Positions 53,858 through 63,329 of a stretch of DNA of 64,000 nucleotides are shown here, piece by piece. This stretch comes from Thiobacillus sp. (GTDB taxonomy: Bacteria; Pseudomonadota; Gammaproteobacteria; Burkholderiales; Thiobacillaceae). The stretch is taken from the NCBI RefSeq assembly GCF_018780105.1, contig NZ_JADMKC010000033.1, forward strand, positions 1 through 64,000, written 5' to 3'. The notes under the pieces are model-generated. The model was not told where the DNA came from. It was given only the letters and a program-made list of their open reading frames with translations, and searched no databases. The position numbers and the translations under genes were made by a program. Numbering within the stretch: the stretch's first letter is position 1; every line of letters starts with the position of its first letter.

Positions 53858-56806
53858 ATGCATCACCTCCAAATCAAACGCAAGACCCTGAGCCTGCTCA
53901 TCGCTGCCAGCTTCACCGCCACCTCCGGCGCCGCTCTGGCCAAGGATTCTGTCAGCCTCCCCTACAAGCACGGCAATGATCTGCTAATAGGCGAAATGCT
54001 TCCCACCGGCGTACGCATTACCCCCGAGGCGGCCAGCGGTGCCATGTTCCAGACCCTCAACCCCGATTTGCCAACCAACCCCGATTTCGTGGCCGGCCAG
54101 GCAGTGGCTACCAGCACCAGCCCGGACGGCAACACACTGCTCATCCTTACCAGTGGTTATAACCGCAATAACGGCCCAACCGGCAGCCGCGTCGCCACTG
54201 AGTCCAACGAGTACGTCTTCGTCTATGACATATCCGCCGACAAGCCTGTCAAACGCCAGGTCATCCAGGTACCCAACACCTTCAACGGCATTGCCTGGAA
54301 TCCCAGCGGCTTTGAGTTCTACGTTTCCGGCGGCGTCGACGACAACATCCATGTCTATGGCCTGCAAGCCGACACCTGGACCGAACAGGCCGCCATCACG
54401 CTGGGGCATGGCAATGTTGGCCTTGGTATCAACGTGCGCCCTGTCGCTGCTGGCATGGCCGTCACCCAGGACGGAAAACGCCTGGTGGTCGCCAACATGC
54501 AGAACGAAAGCGTCAGCGTGGTCGATCTGGTGACCCGTGCCGAGATTGCCGAACTAGATCTGCGCCCCGGCAAGATCGATCCCACTCAGACCGGTGTGCC
54601 GGGCGGTTCCTATCTCTACTGGGTGGCGATCAAGGGCAACGGTAAAGCCTATGTAACCAGTCAGCGCGACAGCGAGGTGGTAGTGCTGGACATCGCCGCC
54701 GCTCAGCCAGCTGTGGTCAACCGTTTCAGCGTAGGTGGGCAGCCAAACAAGATGCTGCTGAACCGCGATCAGTCCCGCCTGTTCGTGGCAAACGGCAACA
54801 GCGACAGCGTCTCGGTGATCGACACCAATACCGACACCGTGCTGGATGAATTCAACGTCACCGCCCCCAAGCGCGTGCTATCCAAAGCCGAAAAGCTGCG
54901 CGGCGCCAACCCCAATAGCTTGGCTTTGACACCGGACGAGCGCTTCCTTCTGGTCACCAACGGCGGTACCAACTCCGTGGCCGTGGTGAAGCTCGGCCGG
55001 ATGGAACACGAAGGCCGCGCCATGTACGAAGGCCGTGACGAGGCACGCGAGGATGAGCGCAAGAGCAGAGTGATTGGTCTGATCCCTACCGGTTGGTACC
55101 CCAACTCAGTGAGTCTGAGCAAGAACGGCGACACGCTCTACGTAGTCAACGGCAAGAGCAACACCGGCCCCAACTCGGGCGCCTGCCGAAACACCACATC
55201 CATCGTGGCGGGCTCTCTCAATGACTGTAACGCCAACAACCAATACGTTTGGCAGATCACCAAGGCGGGCTTTTTGAGTATGCCCATGCCCGAAGAGCGG
55301 GAGCTGGCCAAGCTCACCTGGCAGGTGGCGAAGAACAACGGCTTCTCCAAGACCGACAAACACGACCAAGCCCAAGAGGCGATGGCCTTCCTGCGCAACA
55401 AGATCAAACACGTGATCTACGTGGTGAAGGAAAATCGCACCTACGATCAGGTGCTGGGAGATCTGGAGAAAGGCAACGGCGACCCTAGCCTGACGCTCTT
55501 CCCCGAACCCATTTCCCCTAACCATCACGCCTTGGCCCGCAAGTACGTGACCCTCGACAATTTTCATGACAGCGGCAGTACAAGCAACGACGGTTGGAAC
55601 TGGACGACCGCAGCGCGCACAACCGATTACACCGAGAAAACGATCATGGTGAACTACGCCGGGCGCGGCTTTACTTACGACTGGGAAGGTGCCAATCGCA
55701 ACATCAACGTGAGCCTGCCCACCACCGCCGAGCGTATCGCCCAGGACCCGGCCAATCCCAACGACCCAGACCTGCTGGCTGGTACGGCGGACGTGGCCGC
55801 GCCGGACACCGCCGAGGAGGCTGGCGCCGGTTATTTGTGGGACGGAGCCTTGCGCGCCGGGCTGAGTATTCGCAACTACGGCTTCTTCGTAGGCAACCTA
55901 GCCAGTTCCAACGCTATGACCGAAGAGCAATTGGCTCGCCCCTATGACAACAACTTGGTGCAGGTTGGATCCCGCAAGCAGGCGCTTGCCCCGCACACCG
56001 ATCTCTACTACCGCGGCTACGATCAAAACAACGCCGACTTCTATCTTTTGAAAGAGTGGGAGCGAGAGTTCGACCAGTACGCAGCCAAAGGCGAACTGCC
56101 CAACCTGTCGTTTGTGCGACTGCCCCACGACCACTTCGGCAACTACGCCACAGCCAAGTTCGGGGTGAATACCGTGGAGACACAAATGGCTGACAATGAC
56201 TATGCCATCGGGCTGCTGGTGGAGAAGGTGGCAAACAGTCCATTCAAGGACGACACCCTGATCTTCATCGTCGAGGACGACGCTCAGAATGGTCCCGATC
56301 ATGTGGATGCCCACCGCAGCATCGCCTACGTGGTGGGACCCTATGTGAAACAGGGCGCCTTGGTGTCCGAGCACTACACCACGGTGAGCATGCTGCGCAC
56401 CATCGAAGATATCCTGGGCATCAAGCCTATGGGCATCACCGATGGCCTGGCCCTTCCCATGGCGGAGTTGTTCGAGAAGAAGAAGCGTCCCTGGGGCTAC
56501 TCAGCCCTGGTTCCCGAGGTGTTGCGTACCACCGGGTTGCCATTGCCGGAGCGCACAGCCGCTAACTCTCTGCCACCCACCGGATTGACCATGATCTACG
56601 CCAAGCCCAAGCACAGCGCCGAATACTGGGCCGAGGCCATGGGAGGCCAGGACTTCTCCGTTGAGGACAACCTGGACGAACCGCGCTTTAACCGCACCCT
56701 ATGGCAGGGGTTGAAGGACGCGCCTTACCCCAGCGAACGTCATGGCCGCGACCTGTCCGAAGAGCGTACCAAGCTGCCTGACAGCTTGAGCCTACAGCAA
56801 CGCTAG
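53858..56806 (+). CDS. Secreted YncE-like propeller / phosphoesterase fusion 1
   Basis: The 982-residue protein has a signal peptide (LSLLIAASFTATSGAALA). A YVTN/YncE-type beta-propeller (about 45-480; repeats such as LFVANGNSDSVSVIDTNTDTV) is followed by an alkaline-phosphatase-superfamily phosphoesterase domain from about 515. The motif VVKENRTYDQVLGD carries the metal-binding Glu/Asn, and FIVEDDAQNGPDHVDAHRS the second metal site. The proposed nucleophile region is SNDGWNWTTAARTTDY. A CAGGAG site precedes the ATG. A terminator follows. Its partner is the similar protein at 59009 and the receptor between them. Confidence 0.9.
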   Translation: MHHLQIKRKTLSLLIAASFTATSGAALAKDSVSLPYKHGNDLLIGEMLPTGVRITPEAASGAMFQTLNPDLPTNPDFVAGQAVATSTSPDGNTLLILTSGYNRNNGPTGSRVATESNEYVFVYDISADKPVKRQVIQVPNTFNGIAWNPSGFEFYVSGGVDDNIHVYGLQADTWTEQAAITLGHGNVGLGINVRPVAAGMAVTQDGKRLVVANMQNESVSVVDLVTRAEIAELDLRPGKIDPTQTGVPGGSYLYWVAIKGNGKAYVTSQRDSEVVVLDIAAAQPAVVNRFSVGGQPNKMLLNRDQSRLFVANGNSDSVSVIDTNTDTVLDEFNVTAPKRVLSKAEKLRGANPNSLALTPDERFLLVTNGGTNSVAVVKLGRMEHEGRAMYEGRDEAREDERKSRVIGLIPTGWYPNSVSLSKNGDTLYVVNGKSNTGPNSGACRNTTSIVAGSLNDCNANNQYVWQITKAGFLSMPMPEERELAKLTWQVAKNNGFSKTDKHDQAQEAMAFLRNKIKHVIYVVKENRTYDQVLGDLEKGNGDPSLTLFPEPISPNHHALARKYVTLDNFHDSGSTSNDGWNWTTAARTTDYTEKTIMVNYAGRGFTYDWEGANRNINVSLPTTAERIAQDPANPNDPDLLAGTADVAAPDTAEEAGAGYLWDGALRAGLSIRNYGFFVGNLASSNAMTEEQLARPYDNNLVQVGSRKQALAPHTDLYYRGYDQNNADFYLLKEWEREFDQYAAKGELPNLSFVRLPHDHFGNYATAKFGVNTVETQMADNDYAIGLLVEKVANSPFKDDTLIFIVEDDAQNGPDHVDAHRSIAYVVGPYVKQGALVSEHYTTVSMLRTIEDILGIKPMGITDGLALPMAELFEKKKRPWGYSALVPEVLRTTGLPLPERTAANSLPPTGLTMIYAKPKHSAEYWAEAMGGQDFSVEDNLDEPRFNRTLWQGLKDAPYPSERHGRDLSEERTKLPDSLSLQQR

Positions 56807-56826
56807 AGCTGCGCTAACAGGCTTTT

Positions 56827-56857
56827 GGGCGGACAGCCATGGCTGTCCGCCCATTTT
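56827..56857 (+). terminator. Palindromic terminator after fusion 1
   Basis: GGGCGGACAGCCATGGCTGT continuing to CCGCCC is a perfect 26-base palindrome, followed by ATTTTCG. It sits 20 bases after the stop and before the receptor gene, so the receptor has its own promoter or read-through. Confidence 0.85.
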
Positions 56858-56954
56858 CGTTAACCCCACAACTCCACCCCCACGTCTGCAAGTCGGGCTT
56901 CAAGCCGACTATCAGCACCATTTTCGACCTTCTGCTCAGTACACAGTCTGAAAA

Positions 56955-58976
56955 ATGAAACCCCATCACACTCCCTATTCTCTTAACGCGCTTTTCCTCG
57001 CTCTGACCGTATTTTCCAGCCCGCCCTGCGCCGCCGACAGCGAACCCACTCCGGAGATAGTGGTCACCGCCACCCGCGTTGAGCGGGAGGTGTTCAACAC
57101 CCCCCAAGCGGTGACCGTGCTGGATGATCTGGCTGTCGAGCAGGCCAATACCGGCACCACCCCGGACATCCTGTCCGGCGCGGAGGGCGTGTTCATCCAG
57201 AAGACCAACCCCGGCGGCGGATCGCCCTTTATCCGAGGCCTCACAGGCAAGCAGGTGCTCATCCTGGTGGATGGGGTGCGAGTGAACAATTCCTACTACC
57301 GCTTTGGCCCCCACCAGTACCTCAACACGCTCGACCCTAACCTGGTCGAGCGCATTGAGGTCGTGCGCGGCCCTAGCTCGGTGCTCTACGGCAGCGACGC
57401 TCTGGCCGGCGTGATCAATGTTATTACCCGCAAACGTGCGAACTTTTCCGACGCTCGGGGGATGGAAGGTCTGGTTGCCCTGCACGGCGCGAGTGCCGAT
57501 GCGAGCCTGACCGGACGCCTGCAGGTGGAAGGTAACCTCAACCAACTGGGGTACATCGGCGGGATCAGCGGCAAGCGCTTCAACAGCCTGGAAGGCGGCG
57601 GTGAAGTGGGCGAGCAGCGACCTACCGCCTACGACGAGCTGGGTGGCGATCTGAAGCTCAACTATCGACTGGGTGGGGGTGGGGAGCTGATTTTCTCCCA
57701 CCAGTACAACCGCCAGTTCGACGTGCCCAAGACCAGCGAAGTAACCCTGGGAGACAAGCTCAAGTTCAACTACGAGCCCCAGCTGCGCGCGCTGAGCTAT
57801 CTGGAATACCAGAGCCGGCACGACGAGGCCGCGACCATTTCCGGCGTGAAACTCAATATCTCCTTCAACCGCCAGAAGGAAGGCGAGGAGATCGTCAAGG
57901 TCTCCACTCCTACCGTGGAGACCCGTGAGATCACCGAGGTGAAGACCCTGGGCGCCACCACCCAGTTCACCAGCAAGCTTGGACGTGCCCAACGCCTTAC
58001 CTACGGCTTCGATTACTACCGGGACAAGTACGACACCAGCAAGACCAGCATCGACCTGACTACTGGCGCAACCACGTCCGCCGTGCCTGGCACCCCGGAT
58101 GGCGCCGAATATGAAAGCTGGGGGCTCTACCTGCAGGACGAAGTACGCTTCACCGATCGTTTGGAAGTCATTCTGGGCGCACGCTATGCCCATTTCGAGG
58201 CGAATGGAGCCATCGGCGCCAACCAGTTGAGCCTGTCCGATGGCGAACTGACCGGCAGCATCAACGGCCTCTACCGCTTGGCTCCGCGCTGGAACCTGGT
58301 GGCAGGTCTTGCCCAAGGTTATCGGGCGCCCAACATGGAGGACTTCTTTGGCCGGGTCGATTTCGTCACCGAGATCCCCAATACCCAGCTCACACCGGAG
58401 CACTCGTTAAGCAAAGAGATCGGGGTGAAGTTCTACTCTCCCCTCACATCGGGCGATTTCTATCTTTTTCACACCACCTACGACGATCTCATCGACCGTG
58501 TCACCGTAGCCCCTAATGTCACGCAGCGGCAGAACATTCAGCGTGCACTGATCAAAGGGGCTGAGTTGGGAATAAAGCACAGCTTCTCAGACCGTTGGTC
58601 AGCGACCGGCAATCTGACCTACACGTGGGGCGAGGATAGTGATACCCAACAGCCTCTGCGCCGCATTCCCCCGTTGAACGGCAGCCTGCACCTGCGCTAC
58701 GCCCCGGATGACCACTCCTGGTACGAGGTCTACAGCCTGTTCGCCGATCGCCAGGATCGCTTGTCCTCAGGCGATCTCTCGGACCCCCGCATCCCCATCG
58801 GCGGCACACCGGGCTACGGCACCCTCAACCTCAAGGCCGGATTTAAGCCTGCGCAGAAACAAGACCTGCTGGTGAGCCTGGAAAACCTCACCGACGTCCA
58901 ATACAAATCCCACGGCTCCGGCGTTTACGCGCCAGGCCTCAACCTCGCGGTGACCTGGCGGCTTGCCCTCCAGTGA
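56955..58976 (+). CDS. TonB-dependent outer-membrane receptor
   Basis: The 673-residue protein has a signal peptide to about residue 27, a TonB box (PEIVVTATR), a plug domain (RGLTGKQVLILVDGVRVNNSY, VRGPSSVLYGSDALAGVINVITR) and a 22-strand barrel. It ends ITW-type (NLAVTWRLALQ), with a C-terminal strand. It should import a substrate too big for porins. It is 33 bp before fusion 2 and thus in one unit with it. Substrate unknown; heme, siderophore, PQQ-like cofactor or phosphoester are options. Confidence 0.92.
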   Translation: MKPHHTPYSLNALFLALTVFSSPPCAADSEPTPEIVVTATRVEREVFNTPQAVTVLDDLAVEQANTGTTPDILSGAEGVFIQKTNPGGGSPFIRGLTGKQVLILVDGVRVNNSYYRFGPHQYLNTLDPNLVERIEVVRGPSSVLYGSDALAGVINVITRKRANFSDARGMEGLVALHGASADASLTGRLQVEGNLNQLGYIGGISGKRFNSLEGGGEVGEQRPTAYDELGGDLKLNYRLGGGGELIFSHQYNRQFDVPKTSEVTLGDKLKFNYEPQLRALSYLEYQSRHDEAATISGVKLNISFNRQKEGEEIVKVSTPTVETREITEVKTLGATTQFTSKLGRAQRLTYGFDYYRDKYDTSKTSIDLTTGATTSAVPGTPDGAEYESWGLYLQDEVRFTDRLEVILGARYAHFEANGAIGANQLSLSDGELTGSINGLYRLAPRWNLVAGLAQGYRAPNMEDFFGRVDFVTEIPNTQLTPEHSLSKEIGVKFYSPLTSGDFYLFHTTYDDLIDRVTVAPNVTQRQNIQRALIKGAELGIKHSFSDRWSATGNLTYTWGEDSDTQQPLRRIPPLNGSLHLRYAPDDHSWYEVYSLFADRQDRLSSGDLSDPRIPIGGTPGYGTLNLKAGFKPAQKQDLLVSLENLTDVQYKSHGSGVYAPGLNLAVTWRLALQ

Positions 58977-59008
58977 TCCGCAAACCTGCAACTGAAATGG
59001 AGAACTTC

Positions 59009-61567
59009 ATGGTACCCAAAATCAAACTTCTTACCGCTATCGTATCTGGCCTGCTTGTCAGCGGAACGATCGCCCAAGCGGCCAGCCCGGACCTTCTGAC
59101 CCGCCCTGCCGGCCCCAGCGCCGACGGCCGGACCGGCATCACGCCCAACAACTGGCAGATTACCCCCGCCGGCGAAAAGATCCGCGTCGGCCACGTGCCC
59201 CTGAGCATGATTCTCAGCCCGGACGGCAAGGATCTGCTGATCAGCAACAACGGCTACGGCCAGCACTCCCTGATGCGTGTCGATCGCGAAAACCTCACCA
59301 TCCGCGAAAGCATTCCCTACGACTCGCCGGAGGGTCTGTTCATCGGCCTGGCCGCCAGCAAGGATGGCAAACACATCTATGCCTCGGGCGGCCACACCAA
59401 CATGGTGCGGGTCTATGAAGTGACGGCCTCGGGTATGGCCGAGACCGGCCAGATCCAGGTTGATCCGCGCCGCAAGGGCGGCTTCATCACTGGCCTGGCC
59501 CTGTCCACCGACGAGAACCGGCTGTTCGTGGCCAACCACCAGGGCGGTGACGTGGCGGTGATCGACCCGATCGCCGGCACGGTCACCCACCGCATTCCCA
59601 TGGGGGCCAGCGCCGACCCGTATAACGTCAGTATGTTCCCCTACGGTGTACTGCTCAGTGCCGACGGCAAGAAGCTGTATGTGTCCAACTGGAAGGAAGG
59701 CACCATTGCCGTGGTGGACGTAAACAATCCGGATGCCGCCACCGTGGTCAGGCACATTCCGGTCGGCCAGCACCCCAATGCCATGGTCTTCAGCCCCACC
59801 GGCGACCGGCTGTATGTGGCCAACGCCAACAGCGACAGTGTCTCTGTGATCGACACCGCCACCGACACCACGCTGTTCGACATCGACGTGCGGCCCTACA
59901 AGAACGCTCCCTACAGCAGCGCGCCCAACGCCCTGGTCGTGTCCCCGGACGGCGAGACCCTCTATGTGCTGAACGCAGGCGAGAACGCCGTGGTAGTGGT
60001 CGAACTAGAAGGCCAGGAAAAGGAACACGGCAAGCGCGCGCGCAAAGTGGACGATGAGAAGCACTACGAGGTGAAAGGCCGCATTCCCACCGGCTGGTAT
60101 CCCACAGCGCTCACCATCAGCCCGACCGGCGACAAGCTCTATGTGGCCAACTCCAAGGATGTGGGCCTGGGCCAGAACGCCAACCCACAGACCTACATCG
60201 GCGACCAGATGATCGGCTCCCTGTCCGTGATCGACGTACCCAACGAGGGAACACTCAAGCGCTACACCCGCCAGGTCAGTGAGAACAACATGGTGGCCCG
60301 GGGCAAGGCCGCAGTGGCCGGTGGCGAGAAGGGTGAGGGCCATGCCCACGCCAGCATCCTGAAGCAACTACCCATCGAGCACGTGGTTTACATCCTCAAG
60401 GAAAACCGCACGTACGACCAAGTGTTCGGCGACCTGCCGGGCGGCAAAGGCGACCCCAGCCTGCTCATGTTCGACGACCAAAGCGCGCCTAACCACCGCC
60501 GCCTGGCCAGCGATTTCGTGCTGCTGGACAATACCTACTGCGACGCAGAGATCAGCAAGGACGGCCATGAGTGGTCTATGGGCGGCAACGCCACGGACTA
60601 CACCATGAAGGTCTGGCCGAGCGATTATTCTGGCCGCGGCACCCTGATCAACAGGGCCTTGATTGCGATCACCAACGTGCCCGGCGGCTATCTGTGGGAT
60701 GCCGCCAAGGAGGCCGGCATCAGCTACCGCTCCTACGGTGAATATGTGATCAATGGCAAGAAAAATGCGGATGGCAGCTACGCACCGGCCACCACTCATA
60801 TGCCCGCCCTGGCGGATCATTTCTCGCCCATGTACCGTACCTACGACCTCAAACACATGGACAAGACACGTGCTGATGTCTGGCTCAAGGAGTTCGAGGC
60901 CTACAAGAAGACAGGCGGCTTCCCCAACCTGTCCATCATCAGCCTGCCCAACGATCACCTGGCTGGCACGAGTCCCGGCTATCCCACGCCCCAAGCCATG
61001 ATGGCGGACAACGACTTAGCTCTGGGTCGTATTGTGGACGCCATTTCCCATTCACGCTTTTGGCCAAACACCCTGATCATGGTCATTGAGGACGACACCC
61101 AGGACGGTTTTGACCACGTGGATACCCACCGTACGCCGGCCCTGCTTATCAGCCCCTATGTCAAGCGCAAGGCCGTGGACAACACCCACTACAGTACCGT
61201 GTCCATGATCCGCACGGCCGGGGTTCTGTTGGGATTCAAGCCCATGAGCCAGTTCGACGCGGCAGCCATCACCATGGAGAACAGCTTCACCGTCAAACCG
61301 GACTTCACCCCCTACGAACACGTCGTGCCTGCTCAGGATCTCTATGAGATGAACCCCACCCTGGCTTCGCTGCAGGGGCAGAAACGCCAGCTCGCCGAAC
61401 GCTCCATGAAGCTCGATCTGGCAGAAGTGGACGCAGCGGATATGCACGAATACAACGACATTCTGTGGAAGGCGATCAAAGGCACCCAACCTATGCCGCA
61501 TCTGACTAATCGGCAGCGCGAACCTGGTATCCGCGAAGTGCTACTGCTCTCTCGGCTTAACAAGTAA
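59009..61567 (+). CDS. Secreted YncE-like propeller / phosphoesterase fusion 2
   Basis: The 852-residue paralogue of fusion 1 has a signal peptide (LLTAIVSGLLVSGTIAQA), a YVTN-type propeller (repeats LYVANANSDSVSVIDTATDTT) and a phosphoesterase domain from about 465. Its motifs are LKENRTYDQVFGD, SKDGHEWSMGGNATDY and MVIEDDTQDGFDHVDTHR. The start at 59009 is chosen because TGGAG precedes it and it begins a signal peptide. It follows the receptor by 32 bp. In enteric bacteria yncE neighbours the receptor yncD; this may be a related pair with an added enzyme domain. Confidence 0.9.
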   Translation: MVPKIKLLTAIVSGLLVSGTIAQAASPDLLTRPAGPSADGRTGITPNNWQITPAGEKIRVGHVPLSMILSPDGKDLLISNNGYGQHSLMRVDRENLTIRESIPYDSPEGLFIGLAASKDGKHIYASGGHTNMVRVYEVTASGMAETGQIQVDPRRKGGFITGLALSTDENRLFVANHQGGDVAVIDPIAGTVTHRIPMGASADPYNVSMFPYGVLLSADGKKLYVSNWKEGTIAVVDVNNPDAATVVRHIPVGQHPNAMVFSPTGDRLYVANANSDSVSVIDTATDTTLFDIDVRPYKNAPYSSAPNALVVSPDGETLYVLNAGENAVVVVELEGQEKEHGKRARKVDDEKHYEVKGRIPTGWYPTALTISPTGDKLYVANSKDVGLGQNANPQTYIGDQMIGSLSVIDVPNEGTLKRYTRQVSENNMVARGKAAVAGGEKGEGHAHASILKQLPIEHVVYILKENRTYDQVFGDLPGGKGDPSLLMFDDQSAPNHRRLASDFVLLDNTYCDAEISKDGHEWSMGGNATDYTMKVWPSDYSGRGTLINRALIAITNVPGGYLWDAAKEAGISYRSYGEYVINGKKNADGSYAPATTHMPALADHFSPMYRTYDLKHMDKTRADVWLKEFEAYKKTGGFPNLSIISLPNDHLAGTSPGYPTPQAMMADNDLALGRIVDAISHSRFWPNTLIMVIEDDTQDGFDHVDTHRTPALLISPYVKRKAVDNTHYSTVSMIRTAGVLLGFKPMSQFDAAAITMENSFTVKPDFTPYEHVVPAQDLYEMNPTLASLQGQKRQLAERSMKLDLAEVDAADMHEYNDILWKAIKGTQPMPHLTNRQREPGIREVLLLSRLNK

Positions 61568-61587
61568 TATCGGCTGACGCAAGCCGC

Positions 61588-61619
61588 AAGCCAGCCCTCT
61601 TGTAGGGCTGGCTTTTTTT
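61588..61619 (+). terminator. Rho-independent terminator after fusion 2
   Basis: AAGCCAGCCCT and AGGGCTGGCTT form an 11-bp stem with a five-base loop, followed by seven T. It closes the receptor/phosphoesterase unit. Confidence 0.93.
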
Positions 61620-61994
61620 CGTTTGTTGGAAACGGATTCATACTAGATTGCACATTGTGCGCATCAAGCTTCACCTTGAACGCCTGCTTCGGGTCGGGAA
61701 GCGGGCACTCTCGGCGATCATTCTGACGGTTTCTTCCTGGCGGGAGGGTGAACTCGCAGGAGGTCCAGTAAGCTGCCGTTCGCCGCAACAACGTTTTTGG
61801 CAACGACCGCTTTGGAGCGCGAGGCTGACAGGGTGCTCACGGCCAGGAGCGGTCATTTGAGCCTTTCTCCCACAGCGGACATTCGGTCCGGTTTACCATT
61901 ACATATACAGATAACCTCGACGAAGCGACCATGAATATAGCAATTACGGAACATCAGTATGTTCTGCGTATCTTACTAATACAGACCGGTAACT
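61620..61994. other. Gene-free stretch before the cassette array
   Basis: No integrase gene and no credible ORF were found. The base composition drops towards the right end. An integron integrase would normally be encoded here in the opposite direction, so its absence is notable. Confidence 0.5.
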
Positions 61995-62001
61995 GTTGGG
62001 C
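61995..62001 (+). other. Integron core site at the start of the array (attI-like)
   Basis: GTTGGGC fits the GTTRRRY core recombination site. It has no upstream RYYYAAC partner within about 65 bp, so it is not an ordinary attC and may be an attI. The first cassette ORF starts nine bases after the core. Confidence 0.6.
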
Positions 62002-62009
62002 GTCCTTCT

Positions 62010-62543
62010 ATGGTACTCATTGACGACGGGGACTTGATTCGTGGGCTTGGGTTTGTGGCGCTTTACGCCGCGTACCTTGAGGAAGCCGTTGACGAATGTC
62101 TAAGCGTTGTTGCTGCCCATGATGCTGAGCGCAATGACCGAATTTACCGCTGGCCAACGAGCCAAAAGATTGAGTACCTCCAGCGGCAGTTACAAAAGCA
62201 GGGGCCGCTCTCTGATGAATTGGCGAAATTCCCAAGCATATTGGAGGCGATAGGTGATCTTCTCGAAGAACGAAATCTAGTAATTCATGGCCGCGTTTAT
62301 GCAGTTCCAAATGTTGGCGACGTCCGTATTTCTGGCCGCCCTGGAATTCCTGAAACACAGGCTAACTCTGCGGAGCTTTATGCTTTGGCCAATGACCTAC
62401 ATTCCGCGCGTAACCCCTTGCTCCATGCGTCAATGTTTTCACTGCATCGACAGTTTTCCGCAGTTCAAGAACGCAACGTCGGGGACGCCCAACCCGTCGT
62501 TGCAGGGGATGCCCTGCCTATGGGCGGCGCGCCCCTGAACTAG
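62010..62543 (+). CDS. Integron cassette protein 1, hypothetical
   Basis: The 177-residue protein is mainly helical (LIRGLGFVALYAAYLEEAVDECL, IEYLQRQLQKQG), with a conserved-looking FPSILEAIGDLLEERNLVIHGR segment. Its last codons (GDALPMGGAPLN) run through the attC site and end at the core, as is usual in cassette genes. I do not recognise the family. GC content is lower than in the chromosome to the left. Confidence 0.78.
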   Translation: MVLIDDGDLIRGLGFVALYAAYLEEAVDECLSVVAAHDAERNDRIYRWPTSQKIEYLQRQLQKQGPLSDELAKFPSILEAIGDLLEERNLVIHGRVYAVPNVGDVRISGRPGIPETQANSAELYALANDLHSARNPLLHASMFSLHRQFSAVQERNVGDAQPVVAGDALPMGGAPLN

Positions 62544-62549
62544 TTGGGC
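62487..62549. other. attC recombination site 1
   Basis: GCCCAAC (62487-62493) and GTTGGGC (62543-62549) are the inverted outer cores of a 63-base imperfect palindrome, with CAGGGG and CCCCTG pairing inside. This matches the size and layout of an integron attC. It joins cassettes 1 and 2. Confidence 0.85.
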
Positions 62550-62557
62550 TATTAAGC

Positions 62558-63214
62558 ATGCAGCCGCTAACGCTTGTCACGACTAGATCACCCGACAAAA
62601 TAACACCGTCTATTGCGGCTGGATGCGCTCGTCTAGTTCCAGGGGGAACCCCGATATTCGTTGATCGGCAACCTTTTGCAGAAGCGAGAATTAACAAATG
62701 CACATTCAACGTTCGGAAATTTCTAGCGGACAACCCTGGTGAAATGGTGCTTGGGTGGGAAGTTTGCGTGTGGGATGGAGTGCTCCTTGACTGTATAGGT
62801 CACGCCGTTGTCAAACACGAGGAGCGCCTGCGTTGTGTTACGCCATCTAAGTATGGCGACAGTAGGCTTTTGTTCTTGCCTGACCCGAGGATTTCATTCG
62901 ACTTCGAGGACTCGATGGCAAGAATGCCTGCGAAACAAGTTCCTCTCTCAACGCACCCCGAGGCTCTTCGATTCGTTGAAGTGGACGCAGCAGAGCACAC
63001 AATCAAGATTAAGTACCCTGTGTCCTCCGGGCAAATGATGGTTCAAGGTGAGGACGCCGAGGCGTTACAGCGACTGGCAAGAGAAAAGCAGCGGCTGACT
63101 CTGAAACTCATACTCATGACAAGCGACAACACAACAAAGTGCCCATGTGGCAGCGGAAAGAAGCTTCGAAAATGCCATCGCACCGCCATTGAGCAGATGC
63201 TCAAATTTCAGTAA
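62558..63214 (+). CDS. Integron cassette protein 2 with C-terminal SEC-C motif
   Basis: The 218-residue protein ends in a SEC-C zinc motif (TKCPCGSGKKLRKCH), as in SecA and many accessory proteins. The middle carries no recognised domain. It starts nine bases after the core of attC 1 and is followed by a second attC-like site. Function unknown; the SEC-C tail suggests zinc binding and contact with nucleic acid or protein. Confidence 0.8.
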   Translation: MQPLTLVTTRSPDKITPSIAAGCARLVPGGTPIFVDRQPFAEARINKCTFNVRKFLADNPGEMVLGWEVCVWDGVLLDCIGHAVVKHEERLRCVTPSKYGDSRLLFLPDPRISFDFEDSMARMPAKQVPLSTHPEALRFVEVDAAEHTIKIKYPVSSGQMMVQGEDAEALQRLAREKQRLTLKLILMTSDNTTKCPCGSGKKLRKCHRTAIEQMLKFQ

Positions 63215-63233
63215 AGAGGCTTACGCTGCCTAG

Positions 63234-63297
63234 ACCCAACCCATCATTCCACAGGACCTGCGCGAAAAGTCGCGCAGGTCGGTTCAAATATTTGGGC
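63234..63297. other. attC-like site 2, degenerate core
   Basis: ACCCAAC (63234-63240) and TTTGGGC (63291-63297) bound a 64-base region with a strong inner stem (ACCTGCGCGA/TCGCGCAGGT). The first base of the right core is T instead of the conserved G at which the integrase cuts, so it may be inactive or only a terminator. Confidence 0.6.
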
Positions 63298-63329
63298 ACT
63301 GAGACTAACGCTTTGAGGGCAAGTGGCCA

